Shown piece by piece: positions 1 through 7,226 of a stretch of DNA of 15,040 bases (positions are counted from its first letter, which is position 1; each line of letters starts with the position of its first letter). Position numbers and translations under genes: made by a program. The stretch is taken from contig CALCEL010000054.1 in NCBI GenBank assembly GCA_937900485.1, forward strand, positions 1 through 15,040, read 5' to 3'. Below the pieces are notes generated by a model that worked only from the letters and a program-made list of their open reading frames with translations, searched no databases and was not told where the DNA came from. The stretch comes from an uncultured Prevotellaceae bacterium. GTDB taxonomy: Bacteria; Bacteroidota; Bacteroidia; Bacteroidales; Bacteroidaceae.

Positions 1-107
1 TCAGACCTGCGTATAGACTATATCCTAACCTGAGAATTTCAAAAAAGAGACACAAAATTTTTGAATATCTTATAATAAGAGTATCAATAAGTTAACCTAA
101 AAACGAT

Positions 108-164
108 AAAAAAAAAGGAATAGGAAATTTGGTTACAATCCAAATTGTCCGTTATTTCCCTATT
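108..164 (-). terminator. Probable second intrinsic terminator
   Basis: Read on the minus strand, AATAGG (164-159) pairs with CCTATT (124-119), and inside it AATTTGG (146-140) pairs with CCAAATT (132-126) around a 7-base loop. Two bases later comes a run of nine T (116-108). A stem followed by a U-tract is the intrinsic terminator form. It lies about 160 bases beyond the terminator of the outer-membrane protein gene, so it is either a back-up terminator or the end of a short separate transcript. The stem is A/T-rich, so its strength is uncertain. Confidence 0.5.
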
Positions 165-323
165 ATTCATTAGCACATTTAGGATGTGAAATGTGCGGTG
201 CAAGAGGTCGTGGGTTGAGTGTTTACGGTCGAGTTATCAGAGATGTGCATCATGGTCTCACCATGCTGTAAGTTCTCACATCGCGATGTGTCCATACGTT
301 TCTCTATCGCAAAAAGAGTAAAC

Positions 324-362
324 AAAAAAAAAAGCACAGGCTCGACGATGCCGAGCCTATGC
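324..362 (-). terminator. Intrinsic terminator of the OMP gene
   Basis: On the minus strand an 11-base arm (362-352) pairs with 344-334 (AGGCTCG/CGAGCCT plus GC ends, one mismatch) around a 7-base loop, followed at once by ten T (333-324). It starts about 25 bases after the stop codon of the outer-membrane protein gene and marks the end of that transcription unit. Confidence 0.85.
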
Positions 363-386
363 TTATATGTGTGAACTCAAACTTTA

Positions 387-1934
387 TCAGAATCGTACTC
401 CGAACGTAGCCATCAGCTGACTTCTGTCATTCTTGATCTCTGAAGAAGGCAAGTAACGTGTGATACCGGTTGCCTCGTCCAGGTAATAATCATTAAACGC
501 ATAGAAGTCTCCCTTCTGGAACTGTGCCATATATGTGAAGTCGAGATAACTGCTGGAAGAGATTTTGAATCCCAGTCCCACCGTGAAACGGTTGATAGCC
601 TTCCAATAAGTCCAGTCCGTCTCTGTAGCATAGCCACCATATGACAGTTCTCTTCTATATCCATCCTTACAGAAAGGACTTGACACGTAGTTGTATCCGA
701 AGCGCACACTCACGTCATCAATCGGTTTATACTCCAGTCCGGCCTTGAAAGTGTGCTGAGTCTTGAATGTCGAGCTGATGATGTCATTAACCTCACGGAA
801 GTAGACATAATCTTCTGAGTAATGAGAGTCATCCAAAGAGCTATACCTTGCAGAGCCCATGTCACACATCTCATACTCCAGTCCGATGGCGAAATTCTTA
901 CCAATAGTATATCCTAAGCTGGCGTCAAGTTTCCATGGAGTCCTGAACGAATATTCGTAGTCGGAAGACACCAGATAATATGCCTGGCCGTAAGAATGGT
1001 TAGACGGATCGACATCGTAACACATCGTGGCTCCATTTGCCAATGTCATTCTGTACCAGGTAGGAGTATGTACGCTGAAACCGATACGGAACGGTGAGTC
1101 TTCGAACGGTCTTAAAATCATACCGAGTTTCACATCAACACCCTCGCCAGAGTTCTCAGCCCAGTTGTAGATCTCATACGCATAAGCGTCAGCGGATGAC
1201 GCCACCTCCATGTAAGCACTCTCCCTGGTGTAATCAATGTTGTAAATGCCCAGAGACGCTCCGAAGAAGAATTTGTCCGAGAAGTTAAGTGAGAAGTTAA
1301 AGTCAGCCTCTGACGTGCTGCCATAGCATGCCCGTCTGTACTGTCCTGACGCAGCAGACTGACCATTATAAACGATTTCATTGTTTACATTGTCCTCATA
1401 CAATATACCAGCATGATTAGACGAAGAACATGCCAGGTCCGTCAACAGGCCCCATGAGTTCGTTTGATTAGACAGGTTTGCGTAGTCCGCAATCTGGTAT
1501 GTCTGTGAGAACATACCGTTAAGTCCACTGACATTAACGAACGCATTGGCGAGATGGTTTCTCTTCTTCACGTAGTTGAAACCGAAATTGAAGTACTGGA
1601 GTCCCTCACCGGAATCGTCCATCTCGAAAGCGCACAAGATACCGATATTATCGAAAGACATTCTTGCGGCGTCATGTCCGAGCTGTCCCTCATCTGTAAA
1701 CTGTCCGCTTAGTGACATGTTGAACTCACTACGTCTGTACAGACCTGTACCTGCCGGGTTAGTGCTCATCGTTGAGATGTCGGCGCCCAGAGCACTCAAA
1801 GCACCTCCCATACCAACAAATCGGGCTGTACCGTTCAAGTCTGATGAAGAGATGTCACCAGCGTCGAAAGCATCCTGAGCATCAGCTGAGATTGCCAACA
1901 TTGACAAAAGCATTATTGAATATATGTGTCTCAT
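387..1934 (-). CDS. OmpP1/FadL-like outer-membrane beta-barrel protein
   Basis: A 515-residue outer-membrane protein, probably a beta-barrel of the FadL/OmpP1/TodX type found widely in Bacteroidetes; such barrels carry hydrophobic compounds or, in PorV-like cases, serve secretion. Visible signs are a signal peptide (about residues 1-20, ending SADAQ), the typical N-terminal stretch TARFVGMGGALSALGADIS with an NPAG turn, many alternating aromatic strands ending in aromatic residues, and a C-terminal phenylalanine (FGVRF) as in barrel proteins inserted by the BAM complex. The gene starts 70 bases after the stop of the aromatic-rich gene without a terminator between them, so the two are probably co-transcribed. 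A hairpin with a T-run follows the stop. The transported substrate cannot be read from the sequence, and a PorV-type role is possible but not shown. Confidence 0.8.
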   Translation of the reverse strand: MRHIYSIMLLSMLAISADAQDAFDAGDISSSDLNGTARFVGMGGALSALGADISTMSTNPAGTGLYRRSEFNMSLSGQFTDEGQLGHDAARMSFDNIGILCAFEMDDSGEGLQYFNFGFNYVKKRNHLANAFVNVSGLNGMFSQTYQIADYANLSNQTNSWGLLTDLACSSSNHAGILYEDNVNNEIVYNGQSAASGQYRRACYGSTSEADFNFSLNFSDKFFFGASLGIYNIDYTRESAYMEVASSADAYAYEIYNWAENSGEGVDVKLGMILRPFEDSPFRIGFSVHTPTWYRMTLANGATMCYDVDPSNHSYGQAYYLVSSDYEYSFRTPWKLDASLGYTIGKNFAIGLEYEMCDMGSARYSSLDDSHYSEDYVYFREVNDIISSTFKTQHTFKAGLEYKPIDDVSVRFGYNYVSSPFCKDGYRRELSYGGYATETDWTYWKAINRFTVGLGFKISSSSYLDFTYMAQFQKGDFYAFNDYYLDEATGITRYLPSSEIKNDRSQLMATFGVRF

Positions 1935-2004
1935 ATCATTTCATGTTATTAAGTTACCAAAACTGTCTCGTAAAGAAACAATCGTTCCACAAAGCACAAA
2001 GCGT

Positions 2005-2997
2005 CTATCTGCGACCACTGCCGCCACCACGGCTGGAACTGCCACCGCCACGGCTGGAGCCACCGAAGCCGGAAGATGAGGATCCACCGAAACTAGAAGA
2101 CGAGCCTCTGCTAAAGCTGCTATTTGAGCTTGAGCTGGACCTTGAATAAGAAGAAGAGTTAGAGCTTGAGGTACGATTCTGGCTCGCACTTGAATTGTAA
2201 CTTCTTGAGCTGCTGTTTCTCACACTTCCCCTTGAGTATGTTTTAGTTTCATTACTACTATTGTTGCTCACACGGTTCGTGTTGGCAGACCTTGAATAAG
2301 TGTTGGAATTTCTTGAGGAATTACGTGAGCCATTCGTGTTACCTACAGAGAAACGGCTGCCACTACCGCTGATGGTCCTGCCGTTAATGCCCTGTCGGCT
2401 GCCATAGGCTACGGTGCGCGGGTAGTAGTTGACTCTCGGAGAGTGTGTCACCAGTCCGACGTTGTGCCAACCGCCGTAGTACGGATGTCTCCAGCCATAC
2501 CAGCCACCATACCAATACGGGTTCCATCCGAGTCTCCATCCCCATCCGTAGGAGTAAATCCACGGGTCGTACCAAGGATCGTACCAGTAGTCGCCGTAGT
2601 ACAAGTCCCAATAGTAAACGCTATGGTAGAACGGACGATGGAAACGTCCTAACCTGTGGGAGTAGTAGAAGTCATCATCGTAGTCACGATAGACGAACTT
2701 ATACACGGTGTCGACACGTGGAGCGTCAGCGACATAGTCCACACTGTCGGAGCCTCCAGAGAATCTGTAGTCAGAATCCGCATAACTGTATCTTCTGTTA
2801 TACTCGTCATCAGACCTCAAGCTTGAGCCGGTATAAGAGCTAACATCATACTTATCATCATCAGAAACAGATGCCTTGACATACTCCTTTATGTCGGTTT
2901 TCTTCATCTTCTTAGTAGGAGTGAAGTAAAGATCATCGTCCTGTGCCATGGTAAACAACGGTACCAGTGACATCATGAATAACAATAGTCTTCTCAT
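2005..2997 (-). CDS. Secreted aromatic-rich protein with Ser/Arg/Gly-rich tail
   Basis: I do not recognise a characterised family. The 330-residue product has a clear signal peptide (about 1-19, MRRLLLFMMS through TMAQ) and then three zones. Residues 20-110 are acidic and rich in Asp, Ser and Tyr. Residues 121-180 are extremely aromatic: 27 of 60 are Tyr, Trp or Phe, with repeats such as YGDYWYDPWYDPW and YWYGGWYGW. Residues 200-330 are low-complexity Ser/Asn/Arg turning to Ser/Gly/Arg and ending GSGRR. Such a make-up suggests an envelope or secreted protein that is largely disordered or self-associating; this is inference. The ATG at 2997 sits about 20 bases after the expected start point of a strong promoter and behind an A-rich stretch. 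It probably forms one unit with the outer-membrane protein gene downstream. Confidence 0.8.
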   Translation of the reverse strand: MRRLLLFMMSLVPLFTMAQDDDLYFTPTKKMKKTDIKEYVKASVSDDDKYDVSSYTGSSLRSDDEYNRRYSYADSDYRFSGGSDSVDYVADAPRVDTVYKFVYRDYDDDFYYSHRLGRFHRPFYHSVYYWDLYYGDYWYDPWYDPWIYSYGWGWRLGWNPYWYGGWYGWRHPYYGGWHNVGLVTHSPRVNYYPRTVAYGSRQGINGRTISGSGSRFSVGNTNGSRNSSRNSNTYSRSANTNRVSNNSSNETKTYSRGSVRNSSSRSYNSSASQNRTSSSNSSSYSRSSSSSNSSFSRGSSSSFGGSSSSGFGGSSRGGGSSSRGGGSGRR

Positions 2998-3025
2998 AAT
3001 CTGCTTTTTTTATTATTTACCGCTA

Positions 3026-3056
3026 CAAAGGTAATCGTTCTGAATATACCAACAAA
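3026..3056 (-). promoter_or_regulatory. Bacteroidetes-type promoter
   Basis: On the minus strand TTTG (3056-3053) is followed after exactly 19 bases by TACCTTTG (3033-3026). This fits the Bacteroidetes primary sigma factor consensus, TTTG at -33 and TAnnTTTG at -7. It implies a start near 3019 and a leader of only about 20 bases before the ATG at 2997. It would let the aromatic-rich protein and the outer-membrane protein be expressed independently of the Bat operon. Confidence 0.8.
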
Positions 3057-3061
3057 GCATT

Positions 3062-3090
3062 TTTCCCTAAACGGGATAGGGAAATCCCTA
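3062..3090. promoter_or_regulatory. Overlapping palindromes upstream of the promoter, possible operator
   Basis: Two overlapping inverted repeats share one arm. TTTCCCTA (3062-3069) and TAGGGAAA (3077-3084) are perfect partners 7 bases apart, and TAGGGAAATCCCTA (3077-3090) has two 6-base arms around AA. They begin 5 bases upstream of the -33 box, where an activator dimer would bind. The same octamer TTTCCCTA recurs at 155-162. A second reading is a weak transcription end signal after the PAP2 gene, whose stop is at 3100, but no T-run follows on the minus strand. The regulator is unknown. Confidence 0.4.
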
Positions 3091-3099
3091 CCGTTCGTC

Positions 3100-3801
3100 T
3101 TAATCGATTCCCAGAGTCATGGCAAATATGACAACCAATAAATAATTCATGAATACGGCGGACAGGAGCATGCTCATGTCGCTTCGCAGATATCCGGTCT
3201 CCGTAAACTGCATGGATATCAGTCTCTCGCGCTCGAGCTTCATTTTCCTTCTCACCACATTCATCAGGTAATAAGCGAGCAATCCTATTGCACAGCCGAT
3301 AAAGAATCCCACGGTGACATCACCAAGATAATGAACACCCAGATAAAGTCGGGTGAACGTGGTGGTTGCCGCCCAGAAATAAAGAGTAATGGCCACTCTC
3401 TTGTCTCTGAAAAGCAAAGACAAGAACGTAGCCATGGCAAACGTGTTACAAGAATGTCCGGAGAAAAAACCGTACATACCTCCCCTGTATCCTCTAACCA
3501 CATCGACAAGGTACATCAGCTGTGGATCCTGGGTAGGACGGAAACGTCCGACCATCGGTTTAACCAAACCGGAGCACAGACGGTCGGCGAGAGCAATCAT
3601 CAGCGCTATGGTGATCAGAATGACGAAAAATTCCCTTAGACTGTTATTTTTGAAGATGACATAGAGAAGGACACCAATTACGATAGTCCAGGAAAAGGTG
3701 TCTGTCACCGTATACATTATATTATCCCAAAACAATGAGTCACTGCCGTTTATAGACAGAGTCAACTCATGATCCAACTGATTTAATTCTTCTATATTCA
3801 T
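3100..3801 (-). CDS. PAP2-family membrane phosphatase
   Basis: A 233-residue integral membrane phosphatase of the PAP2 (type 2 phosphatidic acid phosphatase) superfamily, which removes phosphate from lipid phosphates such as undecaprenyl diphosphate, phosphatidylglycerol phosphate or lipid A. All three catalytic motifs are visible: K81-x6-R88-P89 (KPMVGRFRP), the SGH motif at 114-116 (FSGH, with Phe where Pro is usual), and R151-x5-H157-x3-D161 (TRLYLGVHYLGD, with Thr where Ser is usual). About six hydrophobic helices surround them, with two more near residues 210-230. The substrate cannot be told from the sequence. The gene begins 51 bases after the BatE stop on the same strand with no terminator seen, so it may be the last gene of the Bat transcript. 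Confidence 0.88.
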   Translation of the reverse strand: MNIEELNQLDHELTLSINGSDSLFWDNIMYTVTDTFSWTIVIGVLLYVIFKNNSLREFFVILITIALMIALADRLCSGLVKPMVGRFRPTQDPQLMYLVDVVRGYRGGMYGFFSGHSCNTFAMATFLSLLFRDKRVAITLYFWAATTTFTRLYLGVHYLGDVTVGFFIGCAIGLLAYYLMNVVRRKMKLERERLISMQFTETGYLRSDMSMLLSAVFMNYLLVVIFAMTLGID

Positions 3802-3852
3802 ATCACATGAAATTTAAGAACACAAGAGAGTAAGACGAGACGCATGAGTGTG

Positions 3853-4599
3853 TCAGATCACCTCGATAGCGTCCTTCGGTATCCATCCCTGCTTTCCCTC
3901 CTCGAATTTCACTTCCCGCCAGCCCTTCAGACTGTTGTCGAGGATATCGACCTTAGTGCCTTCGTGTATTATAAACAAATCCGTGCTGTTGTCCGACGGA
4001 GAGCTTTTAACGGACACGGCAGGGGCGATTATTATCGCCGTGGTACGCTCGTTGATCCTCACGCTCTGAGCGTACGCCGCTAAGTTAGCGACAATTACGA
4101 TAATAAACAAGAAAAATGCTCCGTACAAACCTGTTTTTCTCATTGTTATGGACGACATGAAGAGATAAACGAGCAAGCCGACAAGACAGAATACAAAGGA
4201 GATGAGAGCGAGGTGTGTCCACGCATTGATGCTCATACAGTTGACCAGTGACTTCCACCAGGTGACGAAAAACATCTCTGTGGGAGGAACAGCCTTGTCG
4301 ATTGTCTTGCTTCTCGCCAAGACAAGGTTGGCGCGCACGTCATCGTCAGCGGGACTAAGCAGAAGAGCCCTCTCATAGTTGAGAATGGCGAGAGGTATCT
4401 CATTCATCTTATAGTAACAATTACCTAAATTATAATATATCTCGGCTGACTCCCCCTGTTTTCTCAATATGGACTCGTAAACCTCAGCAGCACCGCTAAA
4501 TTGGTCTTTTGAGTACAACACATCTGCCTTTTGCTTAGACTGAGCAAAAGAGGGCACACCACTAAGAATCAGTATAAAACAGATTATCAAGCGTCTCAT
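3853..4599 (-). CDS. batE: BatE, TPR and SH3-like membrane protein
   Basis: A 248-residue BatE-type protein of the aerotolerance operon. It has a signal peptide (about 1-20, ending SFAQ), TPR repeats at roughly residues 22-95 (AEIYYNLGNCYYKMNEIPLA), two hydrophobic segments (about 125-147 and 155-178) and a C-terminal bacterial SH3-like domain (about 185-248) ending GWIPKDAIEVI. TPRs usually bind partner proteins, and SH3-like domains in envelope proteins often bind peptides or peptidoglycan. I start at the ATG at 4599, five bases after the BatD stop; an upstream in-frame TTG at 4608 overlaps that stop but is a poorer choice. The short spacing implies coupled expression with BatD. Confidence 0.9.
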   Translation of the reverse strand: MRRLIICFILILSGVPSFAQSKQKADVLYSKDQFSGAAEVYESILRKQGESAEIYYNLGNCYYKMNEIPLAILNYERALLLSPADDDVRANLVLARSKTIDKAVPPTEMFFVTWWKSLVNCMSINAWTHLALISFVFCLVGLLVYLFMSSITMRKTGLYGAFFLFIIVIVANLAAYAQSVRINERTTAIIIAPAVSVKSSPSDNSTDLFIIHEGTKVDILDNSLKGWREVKFEEGKQGWIPKDAIEVI

Positions 4600-4604
4600 A
4601 ACAT

Positions 4605-6443
4605 TCAAAAATTTTCTTCTATCTTACTTATCGCACTGATGGCGCCGTCATAAATACTCTGCATATTTGACGCTGAGTCACCCGGTGCGTAACGAGCGAA
4701 CTCACAGTCGTTCAACGCCTTTAACAGTATCTGTGAAGCATCGTCACTGACGCCGTGGGAAGCGAGCTCACTTTGTATATTATCCTTGTTAAGGCTCTCC
4801 AACGGCATATTGAACTTGTCAGAGATATATCCCCACAGCGCTCTCATCACCTCATCGTAGAAATCGCTTTGTTTTCCTGTCTTCAGGAGCTTGGCGGCGT
4901 TTCTCATTCTCTTCAGCGCCGTCTTGTTTGCCTTCTTTCCTCTCGACTTAGCCACATTGCCTCTCTCCTTCAGTGAACGTCTGCCAAGTATGATAGTTAT
5001 GATGAACAAGACTATGGCCACTAGATAACAGCTGAGGTAACCAGAAGTACCGAAGAAGAAACCGCGGTTCTTATTGAAGGTCACGTCTCCGGACTTGATA
5101 TATCTGATATCCTGACTGAGTTCTTTGACGTCCTGCTGCTGGTCTGAGTAGTCACTAACGGAGCGCTGGCTGCCACCCGCACCCTTCTTGACTGTCAGCT
5201 CGTACTCCTCAGACATCAGTGTCTTGTAGCTCTTGGCCTTAGGATCATAGAAGACAAGACGAGCCGCAGGAATCTTATATTTGCCGGCATGACGTGGAAC
5301 AACCAGGTATTCAAACTCCTTAGTGCCCGACAAGCCATGGCTCGTCAAGCTGAAGTTGTCATTTACCTTGACGTCGTATGTCTCGAAGTCTTTTGGGAAG
5401 TTCACAATCGGCGCATTGATCAGCTTCATGTTTCCGACACCTTTAACCTTAAGACGAAGTGTCACGGCATCATTAGCTGTAACCTCTTGAGGGCTTAAAG
5501 AGGAAGAGAGCGTGAAGTCTCCGACAGCTCCAGAGAAATCAGCTGGTTTGGAGGCAAGTGGCGACACATGTATAGTCAGTCTTGGAGTGGTGATTTTCTT
5601 CTTTAGCTCCATGACTCCACTCGTGCCATTGAAAAAGGCCTCGAACGGGTCGATATTAGGATTTCTCTGCACCACCGTTCCCTCATAGGTTATGGAAGGA
5701 ATGACAAGATCACCTGACTTCTGTGGGAACAGTACATACTGACACCAAACGACAGACTGGTAATTACGTCCCTTATATTGCTCAAGCTCAAACTGCTTGT
5801 TTCTCGGCAGCGGAATCTCCTGTACCTGAAAACCGTCCAGCGTTGGCAACTTACCATCAAGACTTGTGACATTTACCAACGAGTACAACTTATACGTGAG
5901 GAGTATAGCCTCCTGCTCACACACACTCGTCTTGCTCGCCGTAGCAGTCATGAACAGCTGGTCTGTTGAGATGTTTGAGCCTGTGGTTACAGGAACGTTA
6001 GACTGTCTTCCGTTGGACGAGCCGGATGAGTGACTCTGACGTGAGCCGCCACCTTGTCCAATGGAGAGCACCTTCACTGTCAACGGACGTGACTTTATAG
6101 TCTTGCCCCCACACTGTATCGACGCACTGGAGATTGTGAAATTACCGGGATGGCTGGCCAACACGACGTAGCTGTATGTTATAGAGCTGGTGTGTGACGT
6201 GTGACCGTTTATGATCTGGTAACTGCTCTGCGAGGACGTGCTCGGTCCATAAATGACCTCGAACCCGTTAAAGTCCGGAGCCGAGAAATTCGACACGTCC
6301 TGTGAGTTTACCGTAAACTGTATCCTGAACTTACTTCCCTCCTCCACAGAAGATGGAGCATTAGCAGTAAGCGTGACATTGTCCGCAAAGACAGACAAAG
6401 ACACACATAAACAGACAATAAGAAAAGTAAAAAGTCTTCTCAT
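4605..6443 (-). CDS. batD: BatD, Ig-like oxygen-tolerance protein
   Basis: The full-length BatD protein (612 residues from the chosen start). After a signal peptide (MRRLFTFLIVCLCVSLSVFA) a long extracytoplasmic part holds tandem Ig-like beta domains, with the family-typical openings DNVTLTANAP and QLFMTATASKTSVCEQEAI and the stretch NPNIDPFEAFFNG. A single membrane helix lies near residue 475 (YLVAIVLFIITIILG) and is followed by a basic, helical cytoplasmic tail with the MRALWGYISDKF segment also found in short BatD-like proteins. Both 6461 and 6443 are ATG codons; 6443 puts the signal peptide at the N terminus. BatC ends 28 bases upstream. In the known family BatD is thought to bridge the vWA proteins and envelope partners, but its exact task is not established. 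Confidence 0.92.
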   Translation of the reverse strand: MRRLFTFLIVCLCVSLSVFADNVTLTANAPSSVEEGSKFRIQFTVNSQDVSNFSAPDFNGFEVIYGPSTSSQSSYQIINGHTSHTSSITYSYVVLASHPGNFTISSASIQCGGKTIKSRPLTVKVLSIGQGGGSRQSHSSGSSNGRQSNVPVTTGSNISTDQLFMTATASKTSVCEQEAILLTYKLYSLVNVTSLDGKLPTLDGFQVQEIPLPRNKQFELEQYKGRNYQSVVWCQYVLFPQKSGDLVIPSITYEGTVVQRNPNIDPFEAFFNGTSGVMELKKKITTPRLTIHVSPLASKPADFSGAVGDFTLSSSLSPQEVTANDAVTLRLKVKGVGNMKLINAPIVNFPKDFETYDVKVNDNFSLTSHGLSGTKEFEYLVVPRHAGKYKIPAARLVFYDPKAKSYKTLMSEEYELTVKKGAGGSQRSVSDYSDQQQDVKELSQDIRYIKSGDVTFNKNRGFFFGTSGYLSCYLVAIVLFIITIILGRRSLKERGNVAKSRGKKANKTALKRMRNAAKLLKTGKQSDFYDEVMRALWGYISDKFNMPLESLNKDNIQSELASHGVSDDASQILLKALNDCEFARYAPGDSASNMQSIYDGAISAISKIEENF

Positions 6444-6471
6444 ATAATATATTAACCTCATATCTTAAATA

Positions 6472-7188
6472 TCACCAATCCTTCTCGAGCGCTTTACGTC
6501 TCGCAGGCTGAACATTGACTTTCTGCTGCACGTCCTTCTCGTTCTGCTGAGCGGACTTCAGCAGCTGCTCCGCATTCTCGTCAGACATCTCATCTTTCTT
6601 CTGCTGCTCGTCTTTCTGCTCATTCTGCTGTTGTTGTTGTTGCTGTTGTTGCTGGTTGTCCTCATTATTTTTGTCCTCGGACTGGTCACTTTGGCCACCG
6701 CCTCCACTCTGCGCCTTTTTCAGCATCCACTGCGCCATAGCAAGATTGTAACGCGTCTCATTGTCATCAGGATTACAACGTAGCGCACACTTATACAGAT
6801 TCACGGCGTTCTCGAAGTATTTCGCTATCTGCTTGTCATTACTCCTCAGTCTTGACAAGCCGTTAACATACCACAAGTTGGCCATGTTGTGGAAATTCAT
6901 GGCTCTCTTGCGAGGGTTATTGAAGCCCAGCTGTTCCGCCTCAACGTAAGACGTGAGAGACGTGGAGTCTAGACTCATCAGGGAGAATGAGCAACCGAGA
7001 TTATAGTAAGCCTCGACTGTTCGCTTCTTGTCCAAAGCCTTCTGGAAATTCACAATTGACTTGTCCACCTCACCCTGACGGAAGAACAGATTTCCTTGTC
7101 TTATGAAATCCCTGTCCGTCTCTTGCGCTGAGACGGTGAGAGCTGCGACAAAGAGCGTCGTGAAATATATCAATCTAATCTTTCTCAT
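6472..7188 (-). CDS. batC: BatC, TPR protein with poly-Gln linker
   Basis: A 238-residue BatC-type periplasmic or membrane-associated TPR protein. It begins with a signal peptide (MRKIRLIYFTTLFVAALTVSAQ), then TPR units over about residues 25-155 (VEAYYNLGCSFSLMSLDSTS; DDNETRYNLAMAQWMLKKA). The last third is low-complexity: Gly/Ser, acidic, a run of ten Gln, then Lys/Glu/Gln-rich and the conserved-looking C terminus RRKALEKDW. TPRs suggest a scaffold for the neighbouring BatA, BatB and BatE. The start is the ATG at 7188; the in-frame codon further up at 7200 is only TTG. The gene lies 38 bases after BatB and is followed closely by BatD. Confidence 0.9.
   Translation of the reverse strand: MRKIRLIYFTTLFVAALTVSAQETDRDFIRQGNLFFRQGEVDKSIVNFQKALDKKRTVEAYYNLGCSFSLMSLDSTSLTSYVEAEQLGFNNPRKRAMNFHNMANLWYVNGLSRLRSNDKQIAKYFENAVNLYKCALRCNPDDNETRYNLAMAQWMLKKAQSGGGGQSDQSEDKNNEDNQQQQQQQQQQNEQKDEQQKKDEMSDENAEQLLKSAQQNEKDVQQKVNVQPARRKALEKDW
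6625..6654 (-). repeat. In-frame CAG/CAA run encoding ten Gln
   Basis: Ten consecutive Gln codons (a mix of CAG and CAA) lie inside batC. Slippage at this trinucleotide run would change the linker length without breaking the frame. The mixed codons make it less unstable than a pure repeat. Confidence 0.9.
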
Positions 7189-7226
7189 TTGTAGAACCAA
7201 TTTAGTAATGACATAATAACAGCTTA

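Larger units (their letters stand above)
1..386. other. Gene-free left edge with hairpins
   Basis: I see no supportable coding region here. Bases 1-107 are A/T-rich with no recognisable gene or TAnnTTTG promoter box on either strand. Bases 108-164 form a minus-strand terminator-like hairpin and 324-362 form the terminator of the outer-membrane protein gene; both are listed separately. Between them (165-323) are several inverted repeats: an 8-bp perfect stem 173-180/189-196, a 5-bp stem 251-255/261-265 nested in a 6-bp stem 242-247/277-282, and a 14-base perfect palindrome at 277-290. The segment could be a small structured RNA, an operator region, or the tail of the minus-strand transcript. 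Confidence 0.5.

Noticed and set aside
198..222. Resemblance of GCAAGAGGTCGTGGGTTGAG to a tRNA variable loop and T-arm
   Set aside because: The would-be T-stem GTGGG has no CCCAC partner downstream and no acceptor, D-arm or anticodon stem can be formed around it. At most a chance match or degraded remnant.
1772..2189. Pro/Leu/Glu-rich plus-strand and Ala/Val-rich minus-strand frames across the 2000-2190 region
   Set aside because: They are alternative frames of the Ser/Gly/Arg low-complexity tail, whose repetitive codons leave other frames open.
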